DNA from: Crenobacter intestini
Lineage (GTDB): Bacteria > Pseudomonadota > Gammaproteobacteria > Burkholderiales > Chromobacteriaceae
NCBI RefSeq assembly: GCF_004919095.1
Contig: NZ_STGJ01000009.1
Span: 99,893-163,892, forward strand
DNA: 64,000 nucleotides
Direction: 5' to 3'
The notes beneath the pieces were generated by a model, which saw only the letters and a program-made list of their open reading frames with translations, did not search any database and had not been told where the DNA came from. Positions 19,908-29,259 of this stretch are shown in pieces (the first letter of the stretch is position 1; each line of letters opens with the position of its first letter). A program made the translations under genes and the position numbers.

Positions 19908-21767
19908 TCAGGCTTGGCCGTCCGCCGCAGGCGGCGCAAAGAGCTGCGCGTCGCGCAGAAGGTGGCGGTCGCCCTGGCGGCGGGTCAGCCCGCTGCGATC
20001 GAAGAATTCGAGGATCTGGATCGCCAGCTTGCGCCCGGCGCCGACCGCGTCGCGGAAGCTCGCCGCGTCGACATGGCCGTCGCGCTGGGCGATCTCGCGC
20101 ACCATGCTGGCCATCTCTTCGACGCGCGCGGCGCGGTAGTAGCGGTCGGGGACGATGGCGACCACCAGCCCCAGCCGTGCGGCCGTCTTCAGCAGCGCGC
20201 GCGCCTCGGTCTCTTCCATGCCGGCCGCGCGCGCCAGGTCGCGCACCCAGCCGTCGGTGTCGCCCAGTTGCGCCGCAAGTAGCGGCCAGCGTGCGGCCTC
20301 ACTGCTATTGAAGGCCAGCACGTGGCCGGGCAGGTGCAGCCAGCCCTGGCTTTGCGCGAGCCGGCCGTCTGAGAGCAAGTCCGCCACCAGCACGTCGAAC
20401 AGCGGCTGCGGGCTGCGCGGTAAGGCGAGGCGCTTGAGGCGCTCGCGTGCGGCGCCGCGCTGGTCGGGTTGCGCCGCGTGCAGGGTGGCAAGCCTGCCCA
20501 GCAAGGTGTTTGCCAGCGTATCCCAGCGTGCCGGCGACACCGCGTAGCCAGCGGCCACCTTCAGGCCTGCGGCCAAGGCCAGCGCCTCGCAGTCGTCCCG
20601 CTGGCGTGCCCACTCGAACGCGGAGAGTTCCACCGCGTCGGCGTCGGCCAATAGCGCGAGCGCCGCCGCGTCACGGTCGCACGCGGCAAGCTGGCTGAGG
20701 GTAGCCAGGCGCGCCGGTGCACGTTTGCCGCGCGCGGGGGGCGCGAGCTCGAGCACGCGCGCGCCGGCGAGCGTCTCGCGGGCAGCGGCGTCGCGCACGA
20801 TCAGCCTGTCGTTGTCAGCGAGCCACAGCGGCGCATCCAGCGCCAGTTCGGCAAGCGCGCCGTCCAGCAGCGCGACGCGGCCGGTCACCCGGGACGCGCC
20901 GTGGTGCACCTGCACGGCCTGCCAGTGGCTGAGCGCCACGCCGGGCAGCAGGTGCAGCGCGACGCTCGCCCGCTGGCAAGGCGCGGGGGCTGCCCGCCCG
21001 AGCAGCCAGTCGCCGCGCTCGACGTCTTCGCGCTTGATATCACCCGCCAGGTTGAGCGCGAGGCGTTCGCCGGCCAGGCCGAGCTCGGCAGCCTGCGACT
21101 GCGCGTGCAAGGCGCGCACGCGCAAGGGCGCCGCGCGGCCGGCGAGCCACACGCTGTCGCCGACGGCCACCTTGCCCGCGAGCGCGCTGCCGGTGACCAC
21201 CAGGCCGGCGCCCTTGACGGTGAACACGCGGTCGATCGCCAGCCGGAAGCGCCTGGGCGCGGCGTCCGCTTCCGGCAGCGCGGCGAGGAAGTCGCGCAAG
21301 GCGGGGATGCCGTCGCCGCTGACGTTGTCCACCTCGAAGCGCGCGGCGGGGGTAAGCGAGAGCGAGGCGAACAGCGCGTCCAGTTCGGCCTGTACCTCAA
21401 GCGCGCGCGCGTCGTCCACCAGTGCGCGCTTGGTGAGCACGACGCTGACGCCGGCGGCGCCGGCAAGTTTGAGGATGGCCAGGTGTTCGCGCGTCTGCGG
21501 CATCACGCCGTCGTCGGCGGCGACCACCAGCAGCGCGTGGCCCAGCCCGCCGACGCCGGCGAGCATGTTGCCGAGGAAACGCTCGTGGCCGGGCACGTCG
21601 ACGAAACCGATGCGTCCGCCGCCGGCGCGCTCAAGAAAGGCGTAGCCGAGGTCCAGTGTCATGCCGCGCCGCTTCTCCTCGGGCAGGCGGTCAGCGTCGG
21701 TGCCGGTCAGCGCACGGATCAGCGAGGTCTTGCCATGGTCGACATGGCCTGCGGTGGCGACGATCAT
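19908..21767 (-). CDS. selB: Selenocysteine-specific elongation factor
   Basis: 619-residue EF-Tu-like GTPase that delivers Sec-tRNA to UGA codons by binding the SECIS hairpin. G1 is GHVDHGKT at the N-terminus, G3 is DVPGHE, and the C-terminal third is the winged-helix RNA-binding part. The G4 position reads [10 protein letters not shown] where E. coli has LTKADRVD, so the guanine-reading Asp is not where expected. The other motifs look intact. It starts 3 bp after the CDF gene and is followed by selC. Confidence 0.94.
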   Translation of the reverse strand: MIVATAGHVDHGKTSLIRALTGTDADRLPEEKRRGMTLDLGYAFLERAGGGRIGFVDVPGHERFLGNMLAGVGGLGHALLVVAADDGVMPQTREHLAILKLAGAAGVSVVLTKRALVDDARALEVQAELDALFASLSLTPAARFEVDNVSGDGIPALRDFLAALPEADAAPRRFRLAIDRVFTVKGAGLVVTGSALAGKVAVGDSVWLAGRAAPLRVRALHAQSQAAELGLAGERLALNLAGDIKREDVERGDWLLGRAAPAPCQRASVALHLLPGVALSHWQAVQVHHGASRVTGRVALLDGALAELALDAPLWLADNDRLIVRDAAARETLAGARVLELAPPARGKRAPARLATLSQLAACDRDAAALALLADADAVELSAFEWARQRDDCEALALAAGLKVAAGYAVSPARWDTLANTLLGRLATLHAAQPDQRGAARERLKRLALPRSPQPLFDVLVADLLSDGRLAQSQGWLHLPGHVLAFNSSEAARWPLLAAQLGDTDGWVRDLARAAGMEETEARALLKTAARLGLVVAIVPDRYYRAARVEEMASMVREIAQRDGHVDAASFRDAVGAGRKLAIQILEFFDRSGLTRRQGDRHLLRDAQLFAPPAADGQA

Positions 21768-21770
21768 CGT

Positions 21771-22658
21771 TCAGTGCGCCGGGTCGACGTGGGTCATCAC
21801 GTTGAGCACCGGGTGCTCGGCCATCACCCGCGCGCGCGCATCCAGCGCGATCGCGTGCCCCTCGCGCACGTTGAGCTCGCCATCCACTTCGAGGTGGACG
21901 TCGACCACGATCATGTCGCCCATCTTGCGGGTGCGCAGGTCGTGCAGGCCGGCGACGCCCGGCGTCGCGAGCAGCGTCTGGCGGATCTTCGCCTCGGCCT
22001 CGGCGTCGGCCGCGCGGTCCATCAGGTCGGACAGGGCGTCCCACGCGAACTCGCCGCCGGTCTTCACGATCATCAGGCCGACCACCAGCGCCGCCGCCGG
22101 GTCGAGCAGCGGGTAGCCCAGCATGTTGCCGGCGATGCCCAGCGCGACCACCAGCGACGACAACGCGTCCGAGCGCGCGTGCCAGGCGTTGGCCACCAGC
22201 ATGGTCGAGCGTACCCGCTCGGCGATGCCGAGCATGTAGCGGAACAGCCCTTCCTTGCTGACGAGGGTGAACAGCGCGACAAACAGCGCGAGCGGGTGCA
22301 CGCGGGGGATGGACCCCGGGTCGTTGAACTTACCGGCAGCCGACACCAGCATGCCGACGCCGACCGCCAGCAGCAGCAGGCCTAGCACCAGCGAGGCGGC
22401 GTTCTCATACCGTTGGTGGCCATAGGGGTGGTCTTCGTCCGGCCCCTTGCGGCTGTGGTGGCTGGCGATCAGTACCACAAAGTCGGCCAGCAGGTCGGAC
22501 AGCGAGTGCAGACCGTCCGCGATCAACGCCTGCGAACGGGCGAAGAAGCCGACGGCAATCTGCAGCACGGTCAGCACCAGGTTGACGACGATGCTGATGA
22601 AGGTAGTCTTGCGCGCCGCCGCGTGGCGTTCGGCGCTCGGGTCTAGGTGTTGCGTCAT
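21771..22658 (-). CDS. Cation diffusion facilitator (FieF-like)
   Basis: 295-residue inner-membrane divalent-cation/proton antiporter with six membrane helices and a cytoplasmic C-terminal domain. Metal-site signatures are [13 protein letters not shown] in helix 2 and HARSDALSS in helix 5, and a histidine-rich loop ([16 protein letters not shown]) follows helix 2. This pattern fits zinc/iron exporters. It is the first gene of a tight unit with selB (3-bp gap). A functional link to selenium is not obvious; the arrangement may be only transcriptional. Confidence 0.88.
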   Translation of the reverse strand: MTQHLDPSAERHAAARKTTFISIVVNLVLTVLQIAVGFFARSQALIADGLHSLSDLLADFVVLIASHHSRKGPDEDHPYGHQRYENAASLVLGLLLLAVGVGMLVSAAGKFNDPGSIPRVHPLALFVALFTLVSKEGLFRYMLGIAERVRSTMLVANAWHARSDALSSLVVALGIAGNMLGYPLLDPAAALVVGLMIVKTGGEFAWDALSDLMDRAADAEAEAKIRQTLLATPGVAGLHDLRTRKMGDMIVVDVHLEVDGELNVREGHAIALDARARVMAEHPVLNVMTHVDPAH

Positions 22659-22732
22659 GTGTACAGGGCAAATGCCAGGTGCGTGGCGGGTGGGCGCCGG
22701 GATGGTTTCAAGTGTGTATTATCGCAGCTTGG

Positions 22733-22748
22733 TGTGAAATAGTTCACA
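22733..22748. promoter_or_regulatory. CRP-type binding site
   Basis: TGTGA-AATAGT-TCACA is an exact match to the CRP core consensus, inside a longer palindrome (GGTGTGAA/TTCACACC, 22731-22750). It lies between the divergent CDF and DUF2860-like genes. A GATAAT on the minus strand (22718-22723) may be the -10 of the CDF-selB unit. Confidence 0.5.
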
Positions 22749-22846
22749 CCTGTTAGAAATCAAACTCTATCCATGTAAGGATGCCGGTCACAAGCTCACC
22801 TGTGCCGTTGCCCTGTGGCGGCGGCCATCTACCAACAGGATAACCC

Positions 22847-23839
22847 ATGCGATTTCTGACCCCCATCGCGGCCTTCGTGCTGGCCGCCGGCTCGGCCCAC
22901 GCAGCCGTCAACCCGATCCCGACCACCAACGGCTTCTCCGGCTCGGTCGGTATCGGTGTTTCCAGCAGCAACGTCGCGTCCAACCTGTACAAGGGCGACG
23001 ACAACGAACGTATCAGCAACCGCGGCACGCCGGACGGCAACAGCGTGACCGACCCGCTGCTGATGCTGGACCTGCGCTACACGCTGGCCGACAGCCGCAC
23101 CCAGTTCGTGCTGGGCAACCAGGTGCACGACGCGCTGCGCCTCGACTTCACCCAGCAGTTGGGCGTGCGCCAGGAAATCGGCAATAACGGCATCGTCTCG
23201 GCCGGCCTGGTGTTCAGCGGCTTCGGCACCAAGGACGTGTGGGCCAACCCGTACGCGCTGAACACCGACCGCGAAGAAACCAAGCGCAAGTCGACCGGCG
23301 TGCGCTTGGGTTGGGAAAACATCCTCGGCAGCAACTTCAGCGCCGACGTGACCCGCCGCAAGATCGAACTCGACGACGAGAACAGCCGCAACGGAACGAA
23401 CCTGTCCGCTGCGGATGCCTCGCTGCTCGACCGCAACGGCAACACCACCCGCTTCAACCTGTCGTACGACTGGGAATTCGCGCCGGGCCACTTCCTGGCC
23501 CCGGGTGTGGTCATCGGCCAGCACGACATGGACGGCAAGGCGATGAGCAACGACTCCGCCGGCTTCAAGCTTGACTACGGCTACCGCAGCGGCCTGTACA
23601 CCCTGACCGCAAACCTGTACGCCGGCCAGCAGAAGTTCGACGAAGTGAACCCGCTGTTCGGCAAGAAGGCCGACACCAAGGACTTCGTGGTCGGTGCCAA
23701 CCTGATGCGCCACGAACTGTTCGGCTACAAGAATGTCAGCGGCTTCGTCAACGCGGCCTACGGCAAGTCCGACTCCGACGTCGACTTCTACGACGCGGAA
23801 GTCAAGCGCATCGGCGCGGGTGTCATGTACAAGTTTTAA
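22847..23839 (+). CDS. DUF2860-like outer-membrane beta-barrel protein
   Basis: 330 residues with a signal peptide (MRFLTPIAAFVLAAGSAHAA). The mature chain is rich in alternating hydrophobic and polar strands and aromatic girdle residues and ends in YKF, the C-terminal aromatic signal of outer-membrane barrels. The N-terminal GFSGSVGIGVSSSNVASNL resembles the DUF2860 family. Function is unknown. It is monocistronic, with a CRP-type palindrome about 105 bp upstream and a strong terminator. The family assignment is from memory of sequence patterns. Confidence 0.7.
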   Translation: MRFLTPIAAFVLAAGSAHAAVNPIPTTNGFSGSVGIGVSSSNVASNLYKGDDNERISNRGTPDGNSVTDPLLMLDLRYTLADSRTQFVLGNQVHDALRLDFTQQLGVRQEIGNNGIVSAGLVFSGFGTKDVWANPYALNTDREETKRKSTGVRLGWENILGSNFSADVTRRKIELDDENSRNGTNLSAADASLLDRNGNTTRFNLSYDWEFAPGHFLAPGVVIGQHDMDGKAMSNDSAGFKLDYGYRSGLYTLTANLYAGQQKFDEVNPLFGKKADTKDFVVGANLMRHELFGYKNVSGFVNAAYGKSDSDVDFYDAEVKRIGAGVMYKF

Positions 23840-23856
23840 GCATTCGCATGCTGCAC

Positions 23857-23886
23857 AAAGCCGGAGCCTTGCTCCGGCTTTTTTTA
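23857..23886 (+). terminator. Terminator of the outer-membrane protein gene
   Basis: AAAGCCGGAGC (23857-23867) pairs with GCTCCGGCTTT (23871-23881), followed by a T-run. Confidence 0.88.
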
Positions 23887-23931
23887 TGCCTGAGCCCATA
23901 CTGTCTGCATGTCGATGACGGGGAGGTGGCG

Positions 23932-25161
23932 ATGCGGGGATGGCAGCGGTGTTTGTTGGCGTGCGCGTGCGTGTTTGGTGCGTGGCCGGTGGCGGCTGAG
24001 GTGGCCAGGGTGGATGACGCGCCGCTCGCCTTGGTGGTGCTCTCGCGGCACGGGGTGCGCGCGCCGACCCAGCACGCCGACACGCTGGCGCAGTGGAGCG
24101 CGCGGCCGTGGCCTGCGTGGACGGTCGGGCGGGGTGAACTCTCCGCGCGCGGCGCGGCGCTCGCCGAGACTATGGGCCGCGCCTACGGCGCACGGCTCGG
24201 GCTGGCTGCGTGCCCGCAGTCCGACGAAATCTCGCTATACGCGGACGTGGACGAGCGCACGCGAGCGACCGCCGCCGCGCTCGCGCGCGGGCTGTCCGCC
24301 GCGTGCCCGCCACGGGTGGTGTCGGCCAGCGGCAAGCTTGATGCGCTGTTCCACCCGGTGAAGGCCGGCGTGTGCGCGCTGGATGCCGGCAAGGCCCGCA
24401 CCGCGATGCTGGCGGCGGCCGGGGGCGACCTTGCGCGCTACGCGGACAGGCAGGCGGCGTCGCTCACGCTGATCCAGCAGGCGCTGGGGCCCACGCCCGA
24501 CGCGCTGTGCGCGAGCGAAGGCGTGCGCGCACCGTGCGCGCTGACGCGGCTGCCGACGCGCATTGTGCCCCGCCGTGCCGACGGCCACGCCAATATCGCG
24601 CTCGCAGGCGGCCTCGCGCTGGCGTCGGACGCGGCCGAGGTGCTGATGCTGGACGCGGTGGAGTGGCCGGAAGGGCAGAGGGCCGGCGCGGCGGCGCTCT
24701 CGCGCATGCTGGACGCGCATGTGGCCGCCTTCGCCCTCACGCAATGGACGCCGTACCTTGCGCAAAGGCGCGGTTCGGCGTTGCTTGCGCGGCTAGCTGC
24801 CGAGCTTGTGCGCGCGGGGACGCCCGGTTCTCCGCGTTTGAGCGTGCTGGTCGGTCACGACACTAACCTAGCCAACGTCGGCGCCTTGCTCGGCGCGCGC
24901 TGGCAGGTGGCCGACTGGCCGGTGCGCGCGACGCCGCCGGCCGGTGCACTGGTGTTCGCGGTGTACCGCGGCGAGGGCGGTGCGCGCGAGGTGAGGGCCG
25001 AGTATTGGGCGCAGCCGCTGTCCGGCCTGCTCGCCGGCGGCAACGAGGTCGCGCCTGCGCGTGCGCGGGTGACGCTAAACGCCTGCCCGGACGGCGCGTG
25101 CGCCCTGGACACGCTGCTCGGGGCGATGCGGCGTGCGGCCGATCCGGCCTGCGTGCCTTAG
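23932..25161 (+). CDS. Histidine-type acid phosphatase (AppA/Agp-like), periplasmic
   Basis: 409-residue secreted enzyme with a signal peptide ending near WPVAAE. The catalytic signature [10 protein letters not shown] (nucleophile about His40) and the distal VGHDTNLAN (His309-Asp310) define the branch-2 histidine phosphatases (phytase/glucose-1-phosphatase). The ATG at 23932 follows GGGAGGTGG by a short gap; the open frame itself begins at 23848. It ends by overlapping the last bases of the convergent selA gene. The substrate, phytate or a sugar phosphate, is not decided by sequence. Confidence 0.88.
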   Translation: MRGWQRCLLACACVFGAWPVAAEVARVDDAPLALVVLSRHGVRAPTQHADTLAQWSARPWPAWTVGRGELSARGAALAETMGRAYGARLGLAACPQSDEISLYADVDERTRATAAALARGLSAACPPRVVSASGKLDALFHPVKAGVCALDAGKARTAMLAAAGGDLARYADRQAASLTLIQQALGPTPDALCASEGVRAPCALTRLPTRIVPRRADGHANIALAGGLALASDAAEVLMLDAVEWPEGQRAGAAALSRMLDAHVAAFALTQWTPYLAQRRGSALLARLAAELVRAGTPGSPRLSVLVGHDTNLANVGALLGARWQVADWPVRATPPAGALVFAVYRGEGGAREVRAEYWAQPLSGLLAGGNEVAPARARVTLNACPDGACALDTLLGAMRRAADPACVP

Positions 25162-26555
25162 GGCGCGGTAAGCGCGGCGCAGAGCGCCGCCTCGTCGGAG
25201 AGGCAGCGCATGTCTAGCCACAGCCTGCCATCCCCCAGCCGGCCGATCACCGGGGTCGCCCTGGCGCGCCAGGCGTCGGCCAGTTGCCTGAGAGTGCGGT
25301 CCTGATTGTCGGCGGCGCGCACGGTGACTGCCCAACTGGGCAGCCGGTTCACCGGCAGCGAGCCGCTGCCGATCTGCGACGCGCAAGGCTCGGCCGCGAC
25401 GACAAACGCGTCTCCCAGCAGCGACTGCAGGGCGGGGGCGACGCGGCCGGCCTGCGCGCAGAGTTCGTCCGCGTCGCGGGTGAGCAGGCTGAGCGTCGGC
25501 AGGCGTTCGGCCAGCAGCTCGGGTTCGAGGTAGAGCCTGAGCGTCGCCTCCAGCGCGGCGAGCGTCATCTTGTCGCAGCGCAGCGCGCGCTTGAGCGGGT
25601 GCGACTGGATGCGCTCGATCAGTTCGCGCCGGCCAACGATCAGCCCGGCCTGCGGGCCACCCAACAGCTTGTCGCCGGAGAAGGTGACGAGATCCACCCC
25701 CGCGGCGATCATCGCCTGCGGCATCGGCTCGGCCGGCAGGCCGTAGGCGGCAAGGTCCACCAGCGCGCCCGCGCCCAGGTCGGTGACCAGTGGCAGGCCC
25801 ATTTCGTGCGCGAGCGGCGCGAGTTCCGCCTCGGACACGCTCCTGGTGAAGCCCTCGATCGAGTAATTGCTGGTGTGCACCTTCATCATCAGCGCGGTGC
25901 GCTCGTTGACCGCACCGGTGTAGTCCCTTGGGTGGGTGCGGTTGGTGGTGCCGACCTCGGCGAGCGTGCAGCCGGCCTGGCGCATCACGTCGGGCATGCG
26001 GAACGCGCCGCCGATCTCGACCAGTTCGCCGCGCGAGACGATCACCTCGCGCCCGGCGGCGAGCGCCGAGAGCGCGATCAGCACGGCCGCCGCGTTGTTG
26101 TTGACCACGCACGCCGCCTCGGCGCCGGTCAGCGTGCACAGCAGCTCCGCTACCGCCGTGTCGCGGTGGCCGCGCCCGGCACCATCCAGGTCGTACTCGA
26201 GGTTGACCGCGCCCTGCATCGCGGCGACCACCGCGGCTATCGCCGCGTCGGCCTGCCTGGCGCGGCCGAGGTTGGTGTGCAGCACGGTGCCGGTCAGGTT
26301 GATCACCGGGCGCAGGGTGGTGCGCCGTCGCGTGGCAAGCTGCGCGGCGACGCGTGCGGCCAGCTGTTCGGGCGTTTGCGCCCAGGCGGGCAGCGCCTCG
26401 CTTGCGCGGATTTCGTCGCGCGCAGCGTCCAGCGCGCAGCGCGCCGCGGCGACGACGGCGCTACGGCCATGGCGTTCTATCAGTTGCGCGAAGGCAGGGC
26501 CGGCGAGCAGGCGGTCGGTTTGCGGCAGGGCGCGGAAGAGGTCGGCAAGCGGCAT
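25158..26555 (-). CDS. selA: L-seryl-tRNA(Sec) selenium transferase
   Basis: 465-residue PLP enzyme that converts Ser-tRNA(Sec) to Sec-tRNA(Sec) using selenophosphate. The PLP lysine lies in [11 protein letters not shown] at residue 296, matching Lys295 of E. coli SelA. The conserved [16 protein letters not shown] and [13 protein letters not shown] segments are present. The frame is open to 26852, but the ATG at 26555 gives normal length and directly follows the stop of a small membrane ORF. It is separated from selB by the outer-membrane and phosphatase genes. Confidence 0.95.
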   Translation of the reverse strand: MPLADLFRALPQTDRLLAGPAFAQLIERHGRSAVVAAARCALDAARDEIRASEALPAWAQTPEQLAARVAAQLATRRRTTLRPVINLTGTVLHTNLGRARQADAAIAAVVAAMQGAVNLEYDLDGAGRGHRDTAVAELLCTLTGAEAACVVNNNAAAVLIALSALAAGREVIVSRGELVEIGGAFRMPDVMRQAGCTLAEVGTTNRTHPRDYTGAVNERTALMMKVHTSNYSIEGFTRSVSEAELAPLAHEMGLPLVTDLGAGALVDLAAYGLPAEPMPQAMIAAGVDLVTFSGDKLLGGPQAGLIVGRRELIERIQSHPLKRALRCDKMTLAALEATLRLYLEPELLAERLPTLSLLTRDADELCAQAGRVAPALQSLLGDAFVVAAEPCASQIGSGSLPVNRLPSWAVTVRAADNQDRTLRQLADAWRARATPVIGRLGDGRLWLDMRCLSDEAALCAALTAP

Positions 26556-26557
26556 GG

Positions 26558-26791
26558 TCAGGTCAGGTCGAACAGCCAGAACACAGGCATCAATAGGAAG
26601 AGGACGATCAGCACCGCCAGCGCGGCGTGCAGGAACAGCCACAGCGGCGGCGCGATCAGCAGGTAGAACAGGCGCCCGGCCAGCGGCAGGCGTGCGCGGC
26701 GGCGCGCGGCGCGGCGGCGCAGGCGCGGGTTCTGGGCGAGACGCCAGCCGGCGCGCATGAAGCCGCCGGGGTCGAGCAGACGGTGGTGCAT
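26558..26791 (-). CDS. Small hypothetical membrane protein upstream of selA
   Basis: 77-residue reading frame ending 2 bp before the selA start codon. It has a basic N-terminal half ([12 protein letters not shown] around residues 23-34) followed by one or two hydrophobic segments (about residues 40-75, [20 protein letters not shown] onward). This is the pattern of a small inner-membrane protein with the positive side in the cytoplasm. I do not recognise a family. The tight spacing argues for co-translation with selA. No strong ribosome-binding site is visible, so the call is tentative. Confidence 0.5.
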   Translation of the reverse strand: MHHRLLDPGGFMRAGWRLAQNPRLRRRAARRRARLPLAGRLFYLLIAPPLWLFLHAALAVLIVLFLLMPVFWLFDLT

Positions 26792-26877
26792 GTAAAGGCG
26801 ATCGTCCGATAGCAAAGCCTGCGAGGATGCCAGCCTGCGGCAGGCGCAGCAAGCGCGCCGGCGCTTATAATCGGCAC

Positions 26878-27870
26878 ATGACCGAATCCCTGCACCCCTT
26901 CGCCCGGCTGACGCCGGACTTCCTGCTCGACGCCGTAGAAAGCGTCGGCGTGCGCGCCAGCGGCAGCCTGATGGCGCTGGGCAGCTACGAGAACCGCGTC
27001 TACCAGGTCGGCCTCGACGACGAACCGCCCTTGGTCGCCAAGTTCTACCGCCCCGGGCGCTGGCGCCGCGAGGCCATTCTGGAGGAGCACGCGTTCTCGC
27101 TGGAACTGGCCGACGCCGAGATCCCGGTGGTGCCGCCGCTGGTTTTCGGCGGGCACACGCTGTTCGAGCACGACGGCTTCCTGTTCTCGCTGTTTGCGCG
27201 GCGCGGCGGCCGTCCGCCCGAGCTGGATAATGAGGACGTGCTCGAATGGCTGGGCCGTTTTCTTGGCCGCATCCACGCCTTGGGCGCCTGCCGCCGCTAC
27301 CAGGCGCGCGGCACGCTAGACGCCGCAAGCTTCGGCGACGCGGCGGTGACAACGGTGCTTGAGAGTGGCCTGCTGCCGGCCGAGCTTGTCGAGCCGTGGC
27401 AGGTGGTCGCACGACAGTGCGTGGACGCGGTGCGCGCGGCGTACGCGCGCGCGGGGGACGTGCGGCTGATCCGCGTGCACGGCGACTGCCACGCCGGCAA
27501 CCTGATGTGGACCGACGCCGGCCCGCACTTCGTGGATCTGGACGACAGCCGGATGGCGCCGGCGATGCAGGATATCTGGATGCTGCTCTCGGGTAGCCGC
27601 AGCGAGCAGCAGGCGCAACTGGCCGCCGTGCTCGCCGGCTACGAGGACTTCGCCGAATTCGACGAGCGTGAACTGCACCTGATCGAGGCCCTGCGCACCC
27701 TGCGCCTGATCCACTACTCGGCGTGGCTCGCCGCCCGCGTGGACGACCCGGCCTTCGGCAGTGCCTTCCCGTGGTTCGGCACCCAGCGCTACTGGGAAGA
27801 ACAGGTGCTCACCCTGCGCGAACAACTGGGCGCGCTGTCCGAGCCGCCCTTGTGGGGCGGCAACCACTAG
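26878..27870 (+). CDS. srkA: Stress response serine/threonine protein kinase (SrkA/YihE family)
   Basis: 330-residue APH-fold kinase. The catalytic loop is VHGDCHAGNLMW (Asp203) and the metal-binding Asp lies in VDLDDSRM (Asp220), agreeing with E. coli SrkA Asp201 and Asp217. The start MTESLHPFARLTPDFLLDAVE matches family N-termini. The ATG at 26878 is preferred over the open frame at 26827. A TATAAT lies at 26866-26871, only 7 bp before the ATG, so it may be coincidental. E. coli SrkA counters programmed death during envelope stress. Confidence 0.9.
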   Translation: MTESLHPFARLTPDFLLDAVESVGVRASGSLMALGSYENRVYQVGLDDEPPLVAKFYRPGRWRREAILEEHAFSLELADAEIPVVPPLVFGGHTLFEHDGFLFSLFARRGGRPPELDNEDVLEWLGRFLGRIHALGACRRYQARGTLDAASFGDAAVTTVLESGLLPAELVEPWQVVARQCVDAVRAAYARAGDVRLIRVHGDCHAGNLMWTDAGPHFVDLDDSRMAPAMQDIWMLLSGSRSEQQAQLAAVLAGYEDFAEFDERELHLIEALRTLRLIHYSAWLAARVDDPAFGSAFPWFGTQRYWEEQVLTLREQLGALSEPPLWGGNH

Positions 27871-27885
27871 GCCATCTTGCCACCG

Positions 27886-29151
27886 CTAGCGTGCGGATGT
27901 CGTCGGGCCCGGCGTGCTTGGCGGCCGGGTGGCTGCGTCGACTGTCAGCACCAGGCACTGTGCGAGGCCCAGCGCCAACACCAGGCTGAACAGCGCGGTT
28001 TGCATGCCGGTGCCGGTGTACTCGACGAGCAGGCTGGGCAGGCTGATCAATACCCCGCCGATGATGAAGAAAGCGGCGTTGATCAGGGCCGAGGCCGAAC
28101 CCAGGATGGACGAGGGCACCTTGTCCGCCGCACACGAGAACGCGAGCATGTGGACGCCGTTGCCGAAGCCGAACACGAAGGACAATACGATGAGCCAGTA
28201 CTGGCCTTGGCCGAGCGGCAGCAACATCAGTGCCAGCGAGACGATCATGACCGCGAAGCCGAGGGAGATGATTCCCTTCTTCTGCGCGCGGTGGTAGCCC
28301 AGCCTGTCCCAGAACAGCGCGCCGACACCCAGTCCCAGCCACAGCGCGGCGACCGCGTAGCCACCAGTCGCCGTATCCTGCCCCTGCCAGGCCGCAATCT
28401 TGGGGACCCAGACCACCCCCAACGCGAGTTGGCTGCCGAAAGCGATGCCGCCCCACAGCCCAAGCAGCAGGATATCCCGATGCCGGGTGACGATCTGCAG
28501 CAGGTCGTCCAGGAGCTTGCCTGAGCCGCCGCTCGAGAAGTCGCTGTAGTGCGGGGGCGGGTCGCGGAACAGCATGAGGAACAGCAGGTAGAGGATGAGG
28601 CCGGCGCAGCCGGCAAGCAGCAGCACGCTACGCCAGCCTGCCTGCTCGACCGCCTGCTTGATGAAGGTGATGCTCAGCGCCGAACTGAGGCCGGCCAGCG
28701 CCTGTACGTACCCGAACAACAGGCCGTATTTTTTCTGCCCGAACCAGACGCCGCCGATAAACCCCGCGCTGACGAAACTGACCGATGCGCCGACGGCCAG
28801 CAGCACCTGTGCAGCGAGCAGCTCGATGAAACTGTCGGCCCGCGCGTAACAGAACACGCCGGCGACCACCAACGCGATCGGCAGCAGCAAAGTACGGCGA
28901 GTGCCGTATTTGTCGAGGAAGCTGCCGCTCATGGTCTGGCAGACCGCGTACACCCAGTTGTAGGCGGAGGCCGCCAGCGTGACCTGCGACAGGCTCAGCG
29001 CGAGCGTGTGCTGCACGTGCGGGTTGATGACCGAGTAGGTGGTCTGGATGTTGAACTGGTAGAGCAGGAACAGTACCGCCAGCCACCAGGCAAGCTTGCC
29101 TTGCAGGCTAAGGGGCAGGAAGCGGGCAAGCCCGGTGGACGGGTTTTCCAT
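27886..29151 (-). CDS. MFS transporter, second in the guaD unit
   Basis: 421-residue major facilitator with about twelve membrane helices. It has the loop 2-3 signature variant GSFLDKYGTRRTLLLP and a WFGQKKYGLLFGYVQALAGL segment shared with its neighbour at 29260-30507. AGGA lies 8 bases before the ATG at 29151; an in-frame ATG at 29205 lacks support. The two MFS genes are diverged paralogues following guanine deaminase, which suggests purine or related transport. The substrate is inference only. Confidence 0.8.
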   Translation of the reverse strand: MENPSTGLARFLPLSLQGKLAWWLAVLFLLYQFNIQTTYSVINPHVQHTLALSLSQVTLAASAYNWVYAVCQTMSGSFLDKYGTRRTLLLPIALVVAGVFCYARADSFIELLAAQVLLAVGASVSFVSAGFIGGVWFGQKKYGLLFGYVQALAGLSSALSITFIKQAVEQAGWRSVLLLAGCAGLILYLLFLMLFRDPPPHYSDFSSGGSGKLLDDLLQIVTRHRDILLLGLWGGIAFGSQLALGVVWVPKIAAWQGQDTATGGYAVAALWLGLGVGALFWDRLGYHRAQKKGIISLGFAVMIVSLALMLLPLGQGQYWLIVLSFVFGFGNGVHMLAFSCAADKVPSSILGSASALINAAFFIIGGVLISLPSLLVEYTGTGMQTALFSLVLALGLAQCLVLTVDAATRPPSTPGPTTSAR

Positions 29152-29211
29152 AGGCGGGATCCTGTAGCACGCGTGACCGGGCAAGCACGGTTGAGCAAGT
29201 GGCAAGCTAAA

Positions 29212-29244
29212 CGGGCTGCGGCGGCCGGGAAGCGCCGCAGCCCG
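29212..29244. terminator. Strong hairpin between the two MFS genes
   Basis: CGGGCTGCGGCG (29212-29223) pairs perfectly with CGCCGCAGCCCG (29233-29244). The minus-strand tail is only TTTAG, so this may be a partial terminator or an RNA-processing hairpin inside the operon. Confidence 0.5.
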
Positions 29245-29259
29245 GGGAGGCGCAGATGT

